A stretch of DNA of 64,000 nucleotides from Vibrio quintilis (GTDB lineage: Bacteria; Pseudomonadota; Gammaproteobacteria; Enterobacterales; Vibrionaceae). Both the position numbers and the translations under genes were made by a program. The DNA lies in NCBI RefSeq assembly GCF_024529975.1, contig NZ_AP024897.1, positions 3,410,001 through 3,474,000 of the forward strand, given 5' to 3'. The notes below the pieces were generated by a model. That model was given only the letters and a program-made list of their open reading frames with translations, was not told where the DNA came from and made no database searches. How positions within the stretch are numbered: the stretch's first letter is position 1; each line of letters starts with the position of its first letter. Positions 27,908 to 44,036 of this stretch are shown here, in pieces.

Positions 27908-28442
27908 AGAAGCCTCACTGACTGAAAATTAATTACACTCTGTCATGAGTCAGAGGTGTTTCGGTCTATTTATGAGCGACCGGCAGGCATTTTAATTCGG
28001 CTTAATTTTTAATGTCTTATTCCATATCAAGAAACGTAAAAAACGTGCTTCTGTTAAATTGATCCTCAAAGATGTCCGGAATAACCAAACAATCGACAAA
28101 TCAGACGATAGTTTTTTATTGGAATTTTATATAACAAATGTGTAGGATAGTTACAATTTCGTCTCTATTTTTTGGCATTTATCCAATTGGATTTAGATGA
28201 AAATTCGGTGATATGCAATTCCCTCCAAAACAAAGTACCAAGTTACTTTTAAAAATAAACCGCTTATCACCAAAGATTGTTTTTCTTACGCTATTTCCTA
28301 TGAGAAACGGAATCAAATAAAACCATTGGAAGTATTTTGGTTTTAAACAACAAGAATGGATAAAGGACCTGTCGCGCATTGTGATTTTTTATATGTAAGT
28401 CGTATCTCACGCGCGTCTTGATTGAACCGGAAGGATGTATCA
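27908..28442. other. Leader region of the first gltBD operon
   Basis: About 535 bp between the divergent radical SAM gene and gltB. It is AT-rich and must contain both promoters. I identify no convincing boxes, hairpin or gene. The frame at 28179-28379 lacks protein character. Confidence 0.5.
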
Positions 28443-31400
28443 ATGTTAAACTCACAAGGGTTATACACCCCTGAGCTTGAGCACGATGCCTGTGGTATCG
28501 GCTTTGTCGCTCATCTTAAAAACCGAAAATCACACCAGGTCGTCACTCAAGCTCTGGACATGCTTGCCCGCATGGAACACCGGGGCGGTCAGGGATGTGA
28601 CCCGTGTAGTGGTGATGGTGCTGGTATTCTTTTACAAAAGCCGCACGAATTTTTACTGGAAGAAACCGTAAAACTGGGAATCCGCCTGCCTTCATTTGAG
28701 CAGTACGGTGTTGGTGTCGTCTTATTTCCTAAAGATGAACATAAACGGGCTCAGTGCCGCGATATTCTGGAAAGAAATGCGCGTCGTCTGGATTTGGAAA
28801 TTCTGGGATACCGGGTTCTTCCTGTTGATAATCATATGCTGGGTGCCGATCCACTGAGTACAGAACCTCAGTTCGAGCACGTCTTTGTAACCGGCGGTCC
28901 GGGAACCACACCGGAAGCTTTAGAACGTAAACTATATGTATTGCGTAACTATACCGTCCGGGTTTGCCTGGAAAGTGTGTCCAACATCGGCGATGATTTT
29001 TATATCAACTCCCTGTCATACAAGACTCTTGTGTATAAAGGTCAGTTAACGACTGAGCAGGTTCCTCAATATTTTCTGGATTTACAAAATCCAACCATGG
29101 TGACGGCACTGGCGCTTGTCCATTCCCGTTTTTCAACCAACACATTCCCCAAATGGCGTTTGGCACAGCCTTTCCGTTATATCGCACATAACGGCGAAAT
29201 TAATACGGTCCGGGGCAACCTGAACTGGATGAAAGCCCGTGAAGCAATCATCGAGTCCAATCTGTTTACAAAAGCAGAAATTGATATGTTGCTGCCGATC
29301 TGTCAGGAAGACAGTTCAGACTCATCCAACTTCGATATGGTGCTTGAGTTACTGGTTCTGTCCGGACGCACGCTGCCACATGCACTCATGATGATGATTC
29401 CTGAAGCATGGCAGGAAAACCAACAAATGGATCCAAAGCGCCGGGCATTCTACCGATACCATGCTAATGTCATGGAACCGTGGGATGGCCCTGCTTCCGT
29501 CTGTTTTACTGACGGCGTCATTGTTGGTGCGACACTTGACCGGAATGGCTTACGTCCTTCCCGCTATACTGTCACAAAAGATGACTACCTGATTATGGCT
29601 TCCGAGTCTGGCGTAGTCGATATTGAATCTGACAACATTGAATATCGCGGGCGTTTGCAGCCAGGACGAATCTTCGTTGCTGATCTGGAAGAAGGCCGGA
29701 TCATTTCTGATGAAGAAGTCAAAGAAAGCATTGCTAATGCTCAGCCTTATGAGCAATGGTTGAAAGATAATCTGCTAAGCCTGAAATCTCTGCCGGATGC
29801 CGATACAGGCCATAACCAGCCAAAGCCGGAAAGATTGCTGCACAAACAGCAGGCATTCGGTGTCACAATTGAAGAAATCAACCAAATCATCCAGCCTCTG
29901 GCCCAAACCGGCTATGAGCCATTAGGTTCAATGGGCGCAGACTGGCCGCTGGCAGTGCTGTCTCACCAGTCACAACATCTGTCAAACTACTTTAAACAGT
30001 TATTTGCACAGGTCACTAACCCGCCAATCGACCCAATCCGGGAACGGATGGTCATGTCACTCAATACTTACATTGGTCAGGACCAGAACCTGCTGTCTGA
30101 GTCACCAGAGCATTGTGTGAAAGTCGAACTTGAGTCACCGGTTATTTCGAATGCCGAGCTTGAAAAACTGCGGGCAATTGATAACGAGCACTTACAGGCC
30201 AAAACACTGGATATTGTTTTTCAGGCCAGTGAAGAACCCGGCAAACTGAAACGGGCACTCAAACGGATTTGTCAGTATGCGGAAGACGCCGTGATTGATG
30301 GCTATTCAATTATTCTGCTGACTGACCGGGCAGTTAATTCAAACCACGCCGCGATTCCTGCGATGTTAGCGGTTGGTGCTGTTCACCACCATTTAATCCG
30401 TAAGGGATTAAGAGCTAAATGCGGTATTGTGGTAGAAACCGGTGATGCGCGTGAAACACACCATTTCGCCACACTGGTTGGTTATGGAGCCAATGCCGTC
30501 AACCCATATCTGGTCACAGAAACCATTGTTGACCTGCAGCATAAAGGTAAACTGGATGCGGAAGCATCTATCAGCACGCTTTTTGATCATTACCGTAAAG
30601 GGGTCAATGGCGGTCTGCTGAAAATCTTCTCGAAAATGGGGATTTCAACCCTGCAGTCTTACCATGGGGCACAGATTTTTGAAGCACTGGGTGTCAGCAA
30701 GGCCGTGGTCGATAGCTACTTTACCGGGACAGTAACCCGGATTCAGGGGCTGACTCTGGACGATATTGCTAAAGAAGTACTTGTCCGTCACCGGATTGGA
30801 TATCCACAACGTGAAATCCCGCTGCAAATGCTGGATGTCGGTGGTGTGTATCAGTGGAAACAGCGCGGTGAGCAACACTTGTTCAATCCGGAAACCATTA
30901 GTCTGTTACAACAATCCACCCGGAATAAGAATTACGAACAGTTTAAATCCTATGCTGAAGCAGTCGATGCGCAGGGAGATAAAGCCGTTACATTGCGCAG
31001 CCAGCTGGAGTTTTTGAAAAATCCGGCAGGTTCTGTCTCACTGGATGAAGTCGAACCAATTGAAAGCATTGTGAAACGCTTTGCAACCGGTGCGATGTCA
31101 TTTGGTTCTATCTCTTATGAGGCGCACTCCACACTGGCAGTTGCGATGAACCGCCTGGGCGCCCGCTCCAACTCAGGGGAAGGTGGTGAAGATCCGGCAC
31201 GTTTCGAGCGTAAAGCCAACGGTGACTGGGAGCGCTCAGCCATTAAACAGGTTGCCTCAGGGCGCTTCGGTGTGACCTCTTACTATCTGACCAATGCCGA
31301 TGAGCTGCAAATTAAGATGGCTCAGGGTGCAAAACCCGGCGAAGGCGGACAGCTGCCTGGCGATAAGGTCGATGACTGGATCGGTGCAACACGTCACTCC

Positions 31401-32975
31401 ACTCCGGGGGTCGGACTGATTTCACCACCGCCGCACCATGATATTTACTCAATCGAAGATTTAGCTCAGCTGATCTACGATCTGAAAAATGCCAACCGTG
31501 CCGGTCGTGTGAACGTCAAACTGGTTTCTGAAGCGGGTGTCGGTACGATCGCATCTGGTGTGGCAAAAGCAAAAGCTGATGTTGTCCTGATCGCAGGTTA
31601 CGACGGCGGAACCGGCGCTTCACCGATTTCCTCAATCCGTCATACAGGTCTGCCATGGGAACTGGGGCTGGCTGAAACTCACCAGACACTGCTGAAAAAT
31701 GGTCTGCGTAACCGGATCGTCGTTCAGGCAGATGGCCAGATGAAAACACCGCGTGACCTGGCTATTGCCACCTTGCTGGGTGCCGAAGAATGGGGTGTGG
31801 CAACCGCAGCACTGGTTGTTGAAGGCTGTGTCATGATGCGTAAGTGTCATAAAAACACCTGTCCTGTCGGAATCGCAACTCAGAACAAAACATTACGGGA
31901 ACGCTTTGACGGGCGCGTGGAAGATGTCGTGACTTTCTTCCGTTATATGGCGGAAGGCCTGCGTGAAATCATGGCAGAGCTTGGCTTCCGTACCATTGAT
32001 GAAATGGTAGGCCAGGCGAATAAATTAAAAGTCCGTGAAGACATCCAGCACTGGAAATATAAGCATCTGGATCTGACGCCGGTACTGCATATGGAAACGC
32101 CGCGTAAAGAAGATGGTATCTATTGCCAGACTGAACAGAATCACGCACTGGAAGAAGTCCTGGATCGCCGCCTGCTTGAGGCTGCTGTACCGGCACTTCA
32201 GCGTGGTGAAGCAGTTCAGGCAGAGTTCCCGATTCTCAATACAGACCGAAGTGTCGGCTCCATGCTTTCCAACGAAATTTCGAAAGTCTATAAAGCGGAC
32301 GGCCTGCCACAGCCGATGCAGGTTAAATTTCATGGTTCAGCCGGTCAATCCTTCGGGGCATTTACCACCAAAGGTGTGCAATTTGAGGTCGAAGGTGATG
32401 CGAACGACTACTGGGGTAAAGGGTTATCAGGCGGTACGCTGATCCTTTATCCGAACAAGCAGTCATCCATCGTGCCTGAAGACAACATCGTTGTCGGAAA
32501 CGTTTGTTTCTACGGAGCGACTTCAGGAGAATCATTTATCCGCGGCAAAGCCGGCGAACGTTTCTGTGTACGTAACTCAGGTGCGAAGGTTGTTGTGGAA
32601 GGCACCGGAGATCACGGCTGTGAATACATGACCGGTGGTGTGGCAATCATCCTTGGTCCGACAGGACGAAACTTCGCTGCCGGTATGAGTGGTGGTGTCG
32701 CTTACGTCTGGGATAACCAGGGAGATTTCGAACACAAACTAAATCAGGAGCTGGTCGATCTGGATCCGATCGACAAGGAAGACGAAGAACTCATCCGGAA
32801 CATGTTGACTAAACATGTCCAGTTTACCGGAAGTGAAGTGGCTCAGTCCTTCCTGGACAACTTTGAACTCAGCTTGCAATCGCTGATCAAAGTCATGCCG
32901 AGAGACTATAAAGCCGTTCTTCAGCAACAAAAAGCAGAACAGGGAATTCAGCAAGTTCAAGCGGAGGCAGTATAA
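28443..32975 (+). CDS. gltB: Glutamate synthase large subunit, paralogue 1
   Basis: Makes two glutamates from glutamine and 2-oxoglutarate. After a 16-residue propeptide the catalytic N-terminal cysteine is C17 in EHDACGIGFVAHL; removal of the propeptide is known for the family. The glutaminase domain (about 17-430), central domain, FMN synthase domain with NSGEGGEDPARFERK and PPPHHDIYSIEDLAQL, the 3Fe-4S cysteines in GCVMMRKCHKNTCPVG, and the C-terminal GXGXG beta-helix are complete. The ATG at 28443 follows GGAAGGATG. It differs clearly from the E. coli-type paralogue at 34756. Confidence 0.95.
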   Translation: MLNSQGLYTPELEHDACGIGFVAHLKNRKSHQVVTQALDMLARMEHRGGQGCDPCSGDGAGILLQKPHEFLLEETVKLGIRLPSFEQYGVGVVLFPKDEHKRAQCRDILERNARRLDLEILGYRVLPVDNHMLGADPLSTEPQFEHVFVTGGPGTTPEALERKLYVLRNYTVRVCLESVSNIGDDFYINSLSYKTLVYKGQLTTEQVPQYFLDLQNPTMVTALALVHSRFSTNTFPKWRLAQPFRYIAHNGEINTVRGNLNWMKAREAIIESNLFTKAEIDMLLPICQEDSSDSSNFDMVLELLVLSGRTLPHALMMMIPEAWQENQQMDPKRRAFYRYHANVMEPWDGPASVCFTDGVIVGATLDRNGLRPSRYTVTKDDYLIMASESGVVDIESDNIEYRGRLQPGRIFVADLEEGRIISDEEVKESIANAQPYEQWLKDNLLSLKSLPDADTGHNQPKPERLLHKQQAFGVTIEEINQIIQPLAQTGYEPLGSMGADWPLAVLSHQSQHLSNYFKQLFAQVTNPPIDPIRERMVMSLNTYIGQDQNLLSESPEHCVKVELESPVISNAELEKLRAIDNEHLQAKTLDIVFQASEEPGKLKRALKRICQYAEDAVIDGYSIILLTDRAVNSNHAAIPAMLAVGAVHHHLIRKGLRAKCGIVVETGDARETHHFATLVGYGANAVNPYLVTETIVDLQHKGKLDAEASISTLFDHYRKGVNGGLLKIFSKMGISTLQSYHGAQIFEALGVSKAVVDSYFTGTVTRIQGLTLDDIAKEVLVRHRIGYPQREIPLQMLDVGGVYQWKQRGEQHLFNPETISLLQQSTRNKNYEQFKSYAEAVDAQGDKAVTLRSQLEFLKNPAGSVSLDEVEPIESIVKRFATGAMSFGSISYEAHSTLAVAMNRLGARSNSGEGGEDPARFERKANGDWERSAIKQVASGRFGVTSYYLTNADELQIKMAQGAKPGEGGQLPGDKVDDWIGATRHSTPGVGLISPPPHHDIYSIEDLAQLIYDLKNANRAGRVNVKLVSEAGVGTIASGVAKAKADVVLIAGYDGGTGASPISSIRHTGLPWELGLAETHQTLLKNGLRNRIVVQADGQMKTPRDLAIATLLGAEEWGVATAALVVEGCVMMRKCHKNTCPVGIATQNKTLRERFDGRVEDVVTFFRYMAEGLREIMAELGFRTIDEMVGQANKLKVREDIQHWKYKHLDLTPVLHMETPRKEDGIYCQTEQNHALEEVLDRRLLEAAVPALQRGEAVQAEFPILNTDRSVGSMLSNEISKVYKADGLPQPMQVKFHGSAGQSFGAFTTKGVQFEVEGDANDYWGKGLSGGTLILYPNKQSSIVPEDNIVVGNVCFYGATSGESFIRGKAGERFCVRNSGAKVVVEGTGDHGCEYMTGGVAIILGPTGRNFAAGMSGGVAYVWDNQGDFEHKLNQELVDLDPIDKEDEELIRNMLTKHVQFTGSEVAQSFLDNFELSLQSLIKVMPRDYKAVLQQQKAEQGIQQVQAEAV

Positions 32976-34444
32976 TGGGAAAGCCAACTGGATTTTTAGA
33001 GTTCGGACGTGAACTACCATCAAAAGCAGACCCGTCAGAGCGAATTCAGCACAACAAAGAGTTTGTCCTGAATGAAGCGTTCGGAGAGAAAATCAATGAA
33101 CAGGCGTCTCGCTGCATGGACTGCGGTGTACCGTTCTGCCACAACGGCTGCCCTATCGGTAACATCATTCCTGAGTTTAACGACGCGGTTTACCGGAAAA
33201 GCTGGGAAGAAGCCTGGCGAATTTTAAGTTCGACCAATAATTTTCCTGAATTTACCGGTCGTGTCTGTCCTGCACCGTGTGAAAGTGCCTGTGTTTTGGG
33301 GATCAATCAGGATCCCATCACAATTTGTAATATTGAAAAAACAATTGTGGAAACAGCATACAAGGAAGGCTACGCCCAACCGAAAACACCGAAAAGCCGG
33401 ACAGGTAAAACAGTTGCTATCGTAGGTTCCGGGCCTTCCGGGCTGGCTGCCGCAGAGCAGTTAAACAGTGCAGGCCATACGGTCACTGTCTATGAACGCG
33501 ACGAGAAAGTCGGCGGTCTGCTGCGCTTTGGTATCCCTGACTTTAAACTCGGCATGGATGTCATTGATCGTAAAATCGATCTGATGAAAGAAGCCGGTAT
33601 CAAATTTGTCGTGAATGCCCATGTCGGTGTGAACATCAATGCCCGCCAGCTTCGTCAGGAATATGATGTCGTTCTGCTGACGGGTGGTTCAACAGTCCCC
33701 CGTGATCTTCCTGTTCCGGGACGTGATTTGAAAGGGGTTTATTTTGCGATGCAGTTTCTTGCGCAAAATAACCGCCGGGCAAACGGCATGGATCTGAAAG
33801 GAGAAGAAATTCACGCCAAAGGTAAACACGTTGTGGTGATTGGTGGTGGTGATACCGGTTCAGACTGCGTTGGTACATCAAACCGGCACGGTGCGGCAAG
33901 TATCACTCAGGTCGAAATTATGCCGGTGCCACCGGAAAAGCGTCCGGCGAACATGCCATGGCCACAATATCCGATGATTCTTCGCACATCGACTTCTCAC
34001 GAAGAAGGCTGTGAGCGTCACTGGAATATCCTGACCAAAGAGTTTATTGGTAATGATCAGGGCGAAGTCACCGGATTACGGGTTGCAGACATTGTCTGGA
34101 AAGATGCAGCACCGGGTGAGCGTCCTGCTTTCGAAGAAGTTGCAGGCAGCGAACGGGTTCTGCCCTGTGATATGGCTTTCCTCGCAATGGGGTTCCTGCA
34201 TCCGGAACCAGACAGCGTGTTAGCTCAGCTGGATATCAAACTGGATGAAAGAGGCAATGTTGCCACCTCTGATTTTCAGACCAGTCAGAAAGGCATCTTC
34301 GCCGCCGGAGATATGCGTACCGGTCAGTCACTGGTCGTTCGTTGTATCAATGAAGGCCGGGAGTGCTCCCGCGCGATCGATGACTACCTGATGGGTAGTA
34401 CAAACCTTGAGTCAAAGGCTGACTCTCTGATGTTGTCCGCATAA
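32975..34444 (+). CDS. gltD: Glutamate synthase small subunit, paralogue 1
   Basis: NADPH-oxidising iron-sulfur flavoprotein of 489 residues that feeds electrons to its GltB partner. N-terminal cysteine clusters CMDCGVPFCHNGCP and CPAPCESAC bind 4Fe-4S centres. IVGSGPSGLAAAE is the FAD-binding motif and VIGGGDTGSDC the NADPH-binding motif; IFAAGDMRTGQSLVV is the C-terminal FAD segment. Its ATG shares one base with the gltB stop (TAATG), so the subunits are translationally coupled. A terminator follows. Confidence 0.95.
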   Translation: MGKPTGFLEFGRELPSKADPSERIQHNKEFVLNEAFGEKINEQASRCMDCGVPFCHNGCPIGNIIPEFNDAVYRKSWEEAWRILSSTNNFPEFTGRVCPAPCESACVLGINQDPITICNIEKTIVETAYKEGYAQPKTPKSRTGKTVAIVGSGPSGLAAAEQLNSAGHTVTVYERDEKVGGLLRFGIPDFKLGMDVIDRKIDLMKEAGIKFVVNAHVGVNINARQLRQEYDVVLLTGGSTVPRDLPVPGRDLKGVYFAMQFLAQNNRRANGMDLKGEEIHAKGKHVVVIGGGDTGSDCVGTSNRHGAASITQVEIMPVPPEKRPANMPWPQYPMILRTSTSHEEGCERHWNILTKEFIGNDQGEVTGLRVADIVWKDAAPGERPAFEEVAGSERVLPCDMAFLAMGFLHPEPDSVLAQLDIKLDERGNVATSDFQTSQKGIFAAGDMRTGQSLVVRCINEGRECSRAIDDYLMGSTNLESKADSLMLSA

Positions 34445-34453
34445 TCAGCTATA

Positions 34454-34492
34454 CTTCTCCTTGTATCGAAAGATGCAGGGAGAAGCTTTTTC
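34454..34492 (+). terminator. Terminator of the first gltBD operon
   Basis: CTTCTCC pairs with GGAGAAG, extended inward to a GAAA tetraloop with two G-T pairs, then CTTTTTCC follows. Confidence 0.85.
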
Positions 34493-34755
34493 CTGCCATA
34501 ATCTTCTCATAAAAGTTCATAGCGACAACTGCATTTCCATTAATACAAGATGACTTATTATTCATGTGAATGAATTTTTATGCACCCAAAATTGTTAAAT
34601 TTCTTGATCTTTATTGTTATAAAAGCTAGTTTTTAAGGTTCGCATTAAACTAACAAATAAGAATGTATTGCTTGATGTAATCGAATACGACAATAAAAAA
34701 GCATAATAGTCAGTCATTTTCTGTCTTTCAGACAGCACGCAAAAGGAGACTTGCA
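34493..34755 (+). promoter_or_regulatory. Leader region of the second gltBD operon
   Basis: AT-rich region that separates the two glutamate synthase operons and should carry the promoter of the second. No individual box is clear enough to name. Confidence 0.4.
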
Positions 34756-40648
<5,893 letters not shown>

Positions 40649-40666
40649 CATTTTCAGCATATCCGC

Positions 40667-40706
40667 AGGATGACTGTCCCAGGCGTGACTGGTCATCCTT
40701 CTTTTT
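40667..40706 (+). terminator. Terminator of the second gltBD operon
   Basis: AGGATGAC (40667-40674) pairs with GTCATCCT (40692-40699), followed by TCTTTTT. The 17-nt loop is large. Confidence 0.75.
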
Positions 40707-40730
40707 GCATCTGATTCGTCCTCTTCATCC

Positions 40731-40775
40731 AGCCAAACAGCCTGAAGATACTGGTTTCAGGTTGTTTGGCTATAC
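40731..40775. repeat. Dispersed repeat, copy C (end-to-end palindrome)
   Basis: AGCCAAACAGCCTGAA (40731-40746) and TTCAGGTTGTTTGGCT (40756-40771) form a 16-bp stem with one G-T pair, then ATA. The arms resemble the TATACCCAAGCAACCTGAA ends of the full repeats, as though the interior had been lost. It lies between gltD and mtnN. Confidence 0.6.
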
Positions 40776-40829
40776 AGTGAGAATTCATGTTAAAATCGCT
40801 CTAAAATGTATTTCAACGAGAGACACGCC

Positions 40830-41528
40830 ATGAAAATCGGCATCATTGGTGCAATGGAACAGGAAGTTGCACTTTTAAAATCTGCATTAACCCAGTTAAA
40901 AGAAGAGAAAAAAGCAGGCTGTACTTACTACACCGGTCAGATTAACGGTATGGATGTCATTCTGCTCCAGTCGGGCATTGGCAAAGTGGCAGCATCAGTC
41001 GGAACAACCTTACTTCTGGAACTGTATCAACCCGATATTGTGATTAATACCGGGTCTGCTGGCGGGTTCGATTCATCACTCACCATGGGTGATGTTGTGA
41101 TTTCAACAGAAGTCCGTCATCACGATGCTGATTTGACCGCTTTTGGTTATGAGCAGGGCCAAATGGCTGGTCAGCCTGCCGCATTTGCAGCCGATACCAG
41201 GTTGATTGAACTGGCAGAAAAAGCACTTGAACAGGGAAGCCATCATGCTGTCCGCGGGTTGATTTGTACCGGAGATACTTTTGTCTGCAAACCAGAAAGA
41301 CAAGCGTTTATCAGAGAACATTTCCCTGAAGTTATCGCCGTTGAAATGGAAGCGGCTGCCATCGCACAAACCTGTTACCAGTTCAGCACCCCGTTTGTTG
41401 TGGTCAGAGCGATTTCCGATGTCGCAGATAAAGAATCCCCGATGTCTTTTGACGAATTCCTGCCACTGGCAGCGAAAAGCTCATCAGATATGGTATTAAA
41501 AATGCTTGAACTACTACATTCATCATAA
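40830..41528 (+). CDS. mtnN: 5'-methylthioadenosine/S-adenosylhomocysteine nucleosidase
   Basis: Splits adenine from methylthioadenosine, S-adenosylhomocysteine and 5'-deoxyadenosine; it also feeds autoinducer-2 synthesis. The 232-residue protein has E12 in [32 protein letters not shown] with the substrate-binding glutamate, and catalytic aspartate in [12 protein letters not shown]. The ATG at 40830 gives [13 protein letters not shown] like E. coli; an upstream start at 40806 would add eight unrelated residues. Confidence 0.97.
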   Translation: MKIGIIGAMEQEVALLKSALTQLKEEKKAGCTYYTGQINGMDVILLQSGIGKVAASVGTTLLLELYQPDIVINTGSAGGFDSSLTMGDVVISTEVRHHDADLTAFGYEQGQMAGQPAAFAADTRLIELAEKALEQGSHHAVRGLICTGDTFVCKPERQAFIREHFPEVIAVEMEAAAIAQTCYQFSTPFVVVRAISDVADKESPMSFDEFLPLAAKSSSDMVLKMLELLHSS

Positions 41529-41542
41529 CAGCTTCTGAATCA

Positions 41543-42499
41543 ATGCATCCTGTAATTGAAATCATCCAGGCAAACAGCGCTCTGCTTATTCTGTGGGGCG
41601 CTTTGCTGATTCATTTTATTCTGCCGATTCCACGCAACGCTCATCCGGTCACACTATGGCACAAGTTTGCTGAGATTCTGGCTGAAAAAGTCAACGGGCC
41701 CAACAGCTTCTCCCAGAAAGGAATTTCCGGGGCCATGGCCTGGGGACTGATGATCATTCCGGCCCTGATGTTACTGATCGCCTTCCGGTCTTTAGTCTGG
41801 CAACCTGAGTTTTACGATCTGGCTCTTTTATTACTGGCGCTTGGCTGGCGTGGACAAACCCAACTGACATCCGGGCTGATAAAAGCATTGGCAACAGAAG
41901 ATAAACCAACCGCCAGGCAGCTTTTATCTGAGACCAATAACCGCCAGACAGAAACATTGTCCATTGTCGGCCTTGGAAAAGCCGGGGCGGAAACGCTGAT
42001 CGTCGGGCAGGCTCGTCAGGTGATTTCCGTTATGTTCTGGTACGGCGTTGCCGGTGGCTGTGGCGCATTTATCTTTCGCCTGATTGCAGAACTAAACCGG
42101 GCCTGGTCACCTTCTCAACCAGCCTGTTATCCTTTTGGTATCACCAGTGCCAGAGTACTCACTCTGCTTGAGATGATTCCGGTCATTCTCTTTACCTGCC
42201 TGTTATTACCCGGCAGACAACCGGGACAAATTTGGCAGCAGAGTCGCATGCAGGCTGCTATCTGGCCATCGTTTGGTCCCGGCTGGCTGCTGGCAACCGT
42301 CGGAAATAAACTCAACCTGTCTCTTGGCGGACCGGCTATTTATGAAGGAAAAAAATCGGTCCGGACCAAAATCGGCGGCCGGGTTGTTCCTTCAGCACTC
42401 CATCTGTCCCAGACTCAGCGACTGCTCAATCAGCGTACCTTTATCTGGATTCTTGGGCAGAGCCTGATCACGTTGCTGATGCTTCAGGTCATCCGATGA
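41543..42499 (+). CDS. CbiB/CobD-family cobalamin biosynthesis membrane protein
   Basis: A 318-residue inner-membrane protein of the adenosylcobinamide-phosphate synthase family, which attaches aminopropanol phosphate to cobyric acid. SGAMAWGLMIIPAL, DLALLLLALGWRGQTQLTSGL, the RGQLS-region LSIVGLGKAGAETLIVGQA and SRMQAAIWPSFGPGWLLATVGNKLNLSLGGPAIYEGKK are family features, with about five membrane segments. It lies between mtnN and btuF; the btuF start overlaps its stop by 4 bp. With only btuF beside it, it probably serves cobinamide salvage rather than full synthesis. Confidence 0.82.
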   Translation: MHPVIEIIQANSALLILWGALLIHFILPIPRNAHPVTLWHKFAEILAEKVNGPNSFSQKGISGAMAWGLMIIPALMLLIAFRSLVWQPEFYDLALLLLALGWRGQTQLTSGLIKALATEDKPTARQLLSETNNRQTETLSIVGLGKAGAETLIVGQARQVISVMFWYGVAGGCGAFIFRLIAELNRAWSPSQPACYPFGITSARVLTLLEMIPVILFTCLLLPGRQPGQIWQQSRMQAAIWPSFGPGWLLATVGNKLNLSLGGPAIYEGKKSVRTKIGGRVVPSALHLSQTQRLLNQRTFIWILGQSLITLLMLQVIR

Positions 42500-43317
42500 G
42501 AAAGATATCTGTTTTTGTCTTAATATTTTGTCTGTCACCGGTTGTCTTTTCAGCGCCGGTCTCACGCGTGATCACGCTTTCCCCGCACGCGACCGAAATT
42601 GCTTTTGCAGCAGGGCTGGGTAACAAAGTCATCGCGGTCAGTGAAAACAGTGATTATCCGCCTCAGGCCACAAATTTACCTAAAGTTGCTAATTATCACG
42701 GTCTCAATATTGAAAAGATCCTCGCGCTGAAACCCGATCTGGTGATCAGCTGGCCAGACGGAAATCCGCCGAAAGAAATCGATAAGCTCAGACGGATGGG
42801 ACTGAAAATCTATCCGTCTCACATCACCACTATGAGTGATATTGCACAAAATGTTGAAGACCTGAGTCAGTTTGCGGATAACCCACAGGAAGGTCAAAAA
42901 AATGCGCAACATATCCGCGATACGATCGCCAAACTGAAACACAAATATCAGCATAGCCGGAAAGTACGTTTTTTTTATCAGCTCAGCAGTCATCCTATCA
43001 TTACGATTGCCCGGAACAGCTGGCCCGCTGAAGTATTTCACCTGTGTGGTGGTGCTAATGTCTTCCGGAATGCGGCCACGCCTTACCCTCAGGTCAGCCT
43101 GGAGAAAGTACTCATCGCGCAGCCAGAGGTAATCTTCAGAACAGATGAGCAAAGCCGCGGAGAAAACCTATGGTCTGAATGGTCAAATATTCCTGCGGTT
43201 CAACATCACTATATCTGGCAGGTCCATGCGGACTGGATCAACCGCCCTACTCCGCGAACCTTATATGCTGTCAAAGAAGTCTGCAGCTATTTCGATACCG
43301 TCCGGCAAAATGACTAA
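42496..43317 (+). CDS. btuF: Vitamin B12-binding protein BtuF
   Basis: Periplasmic B12/cobinamide binding protein that delivers to BtuCD. A signal peptide (MRKISVFVLIFCLSPVVFSA) precedes the mature domain. SRVITLSPHATEIAFAAGLG, SDYPPQATNLPKVANYHGLNIEKILALKPDLVI and FYQLSSHPIITIARNSW are typical of the BtuF/TroA-helical family. It is coupled to the cbiB-like gene by a 4-bp overlap (ATGA). 273 residues is normal. Confidence 0.93.
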   Translation: MRKISVFVLIFCLSPVVFSAPVSRVITLSPHATEIAFAAGLGNKVIAVSENSDYPPQATNLPKVANYHGLNIEKILALKPDLVISWPDGNPPKEIDKLRRMGLKIYPSHITTMSDIAQNVEDLSQFADNPQEGQKNAQHIRDTIAKLKHKYQHSRKVRFFYQLSSHPIITIARNSWPAEVFHLCGGANVFRNAATPYPQVSLEKVLIAQPEVIFRTDEQSRGENLWSEWSNIPAVQHHYIWQVHADWINRPTPRTLYAVKEVCSYFDTVRQND

Positions 43318-43392
43318 CGATTCAGGGCATTTTTCCGTACAATGCGCTCAATTTTTCAAGTTTTATCCGCAGATATACATCGGTAGCTGTTT

Positions 43393-44004
43393 ATGTTTCT
43401 TTATCTGATTGATTTATTTGGGACTGCTATATTTGCTGTTTCAGGCGTCATACTCGCAGGAAAACTGAGAATGGATCCGTTTGGTGTCATCGTATTAGGC
43501 GGGGTTACTGCCATTGGTGGCGGCACAATTCGAGACATCATTCTGGATGCAACACCAATCTTCTGGATTCATGATACAACTTACCTTTGGGTGATTTTGT
43601 GCACCTGCTTCCTGACCATGCTCATCGTTCGTCGTCCCAAACGCATACCTTGGTGGGTGCTCCCCGTATGTGATGCCATTGGTTTAGCGGTTTTTGTTGG
43701 TATCGGTGTGGATAAGGCTCTGGACTACCAGGACTCCTATCTGGTCGCAATTATGATGGGTGTCATGACCGGCTGCGGTGGCGGGATTATCCGGGATGTA
43801 TTAGCCAGAGAAATCCCCATGGTTTTACGCCATGAAGTTTATGCGACCGCGTGTATCGTAGGCGGCATCTTTCACACCACAGCGATTGCACTTGAATACA
43901 ATCATCAAATCGCACTTTTAGCCGGATTAGTCTCGACATTAATTATCCGTCTGGGTGCCATTCGCTGGCATTTGTCATTGCCGGTCTTCGCGATGAATAA
44001 GTGA
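43393..44004 (+). CDS. TRIC-type channel / UPF0126 membrane protein (YadS-like)
   Basis: A 203-residue inner-membrane protein with seven hydrophobic segments in two homologous halves, each with a glycine triplet motif: AIGGGTIRDIIL (about residues 40-51) and GCGGGIIRDVLA (about 126-137). Bacterial TRIC homologues conduct potassium or other monovalent cations in vitro; the physiological role is unclear. The ATG at 43393 follows CGGTAG. It follows btuF on the same strand, as yadS does in other gammaproteobacteria. Confidence 0.9.
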   Translation: MFLYLIDLFGTAIFAVSGVILAGKLRMDPFGVIVLGGVTAIGGGTIRDIILDATPIFWIHDTTYLWVILCTCFLTMLIVRRPKRIPWWVLPVCDAIGLAVFVGIGVDKALDYQDSYLVAIMMGVMTGCGGGIIRDVLAREIPMVLRHEVYATACIVGGIFHTTAIALEYNHQIALLAGLVSTLIIRLGAIRWHLSLPVFAMNK

Positions 44005-44036
44005 TCTGTCTTAAGTGACAATTCAGGAATAGAGTT

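Noticed and set aside
28179..28379. Minus-strand frame of 66 codons before gltB
   Set aside because: No ribosome site or protein features; lies in the promoter region.
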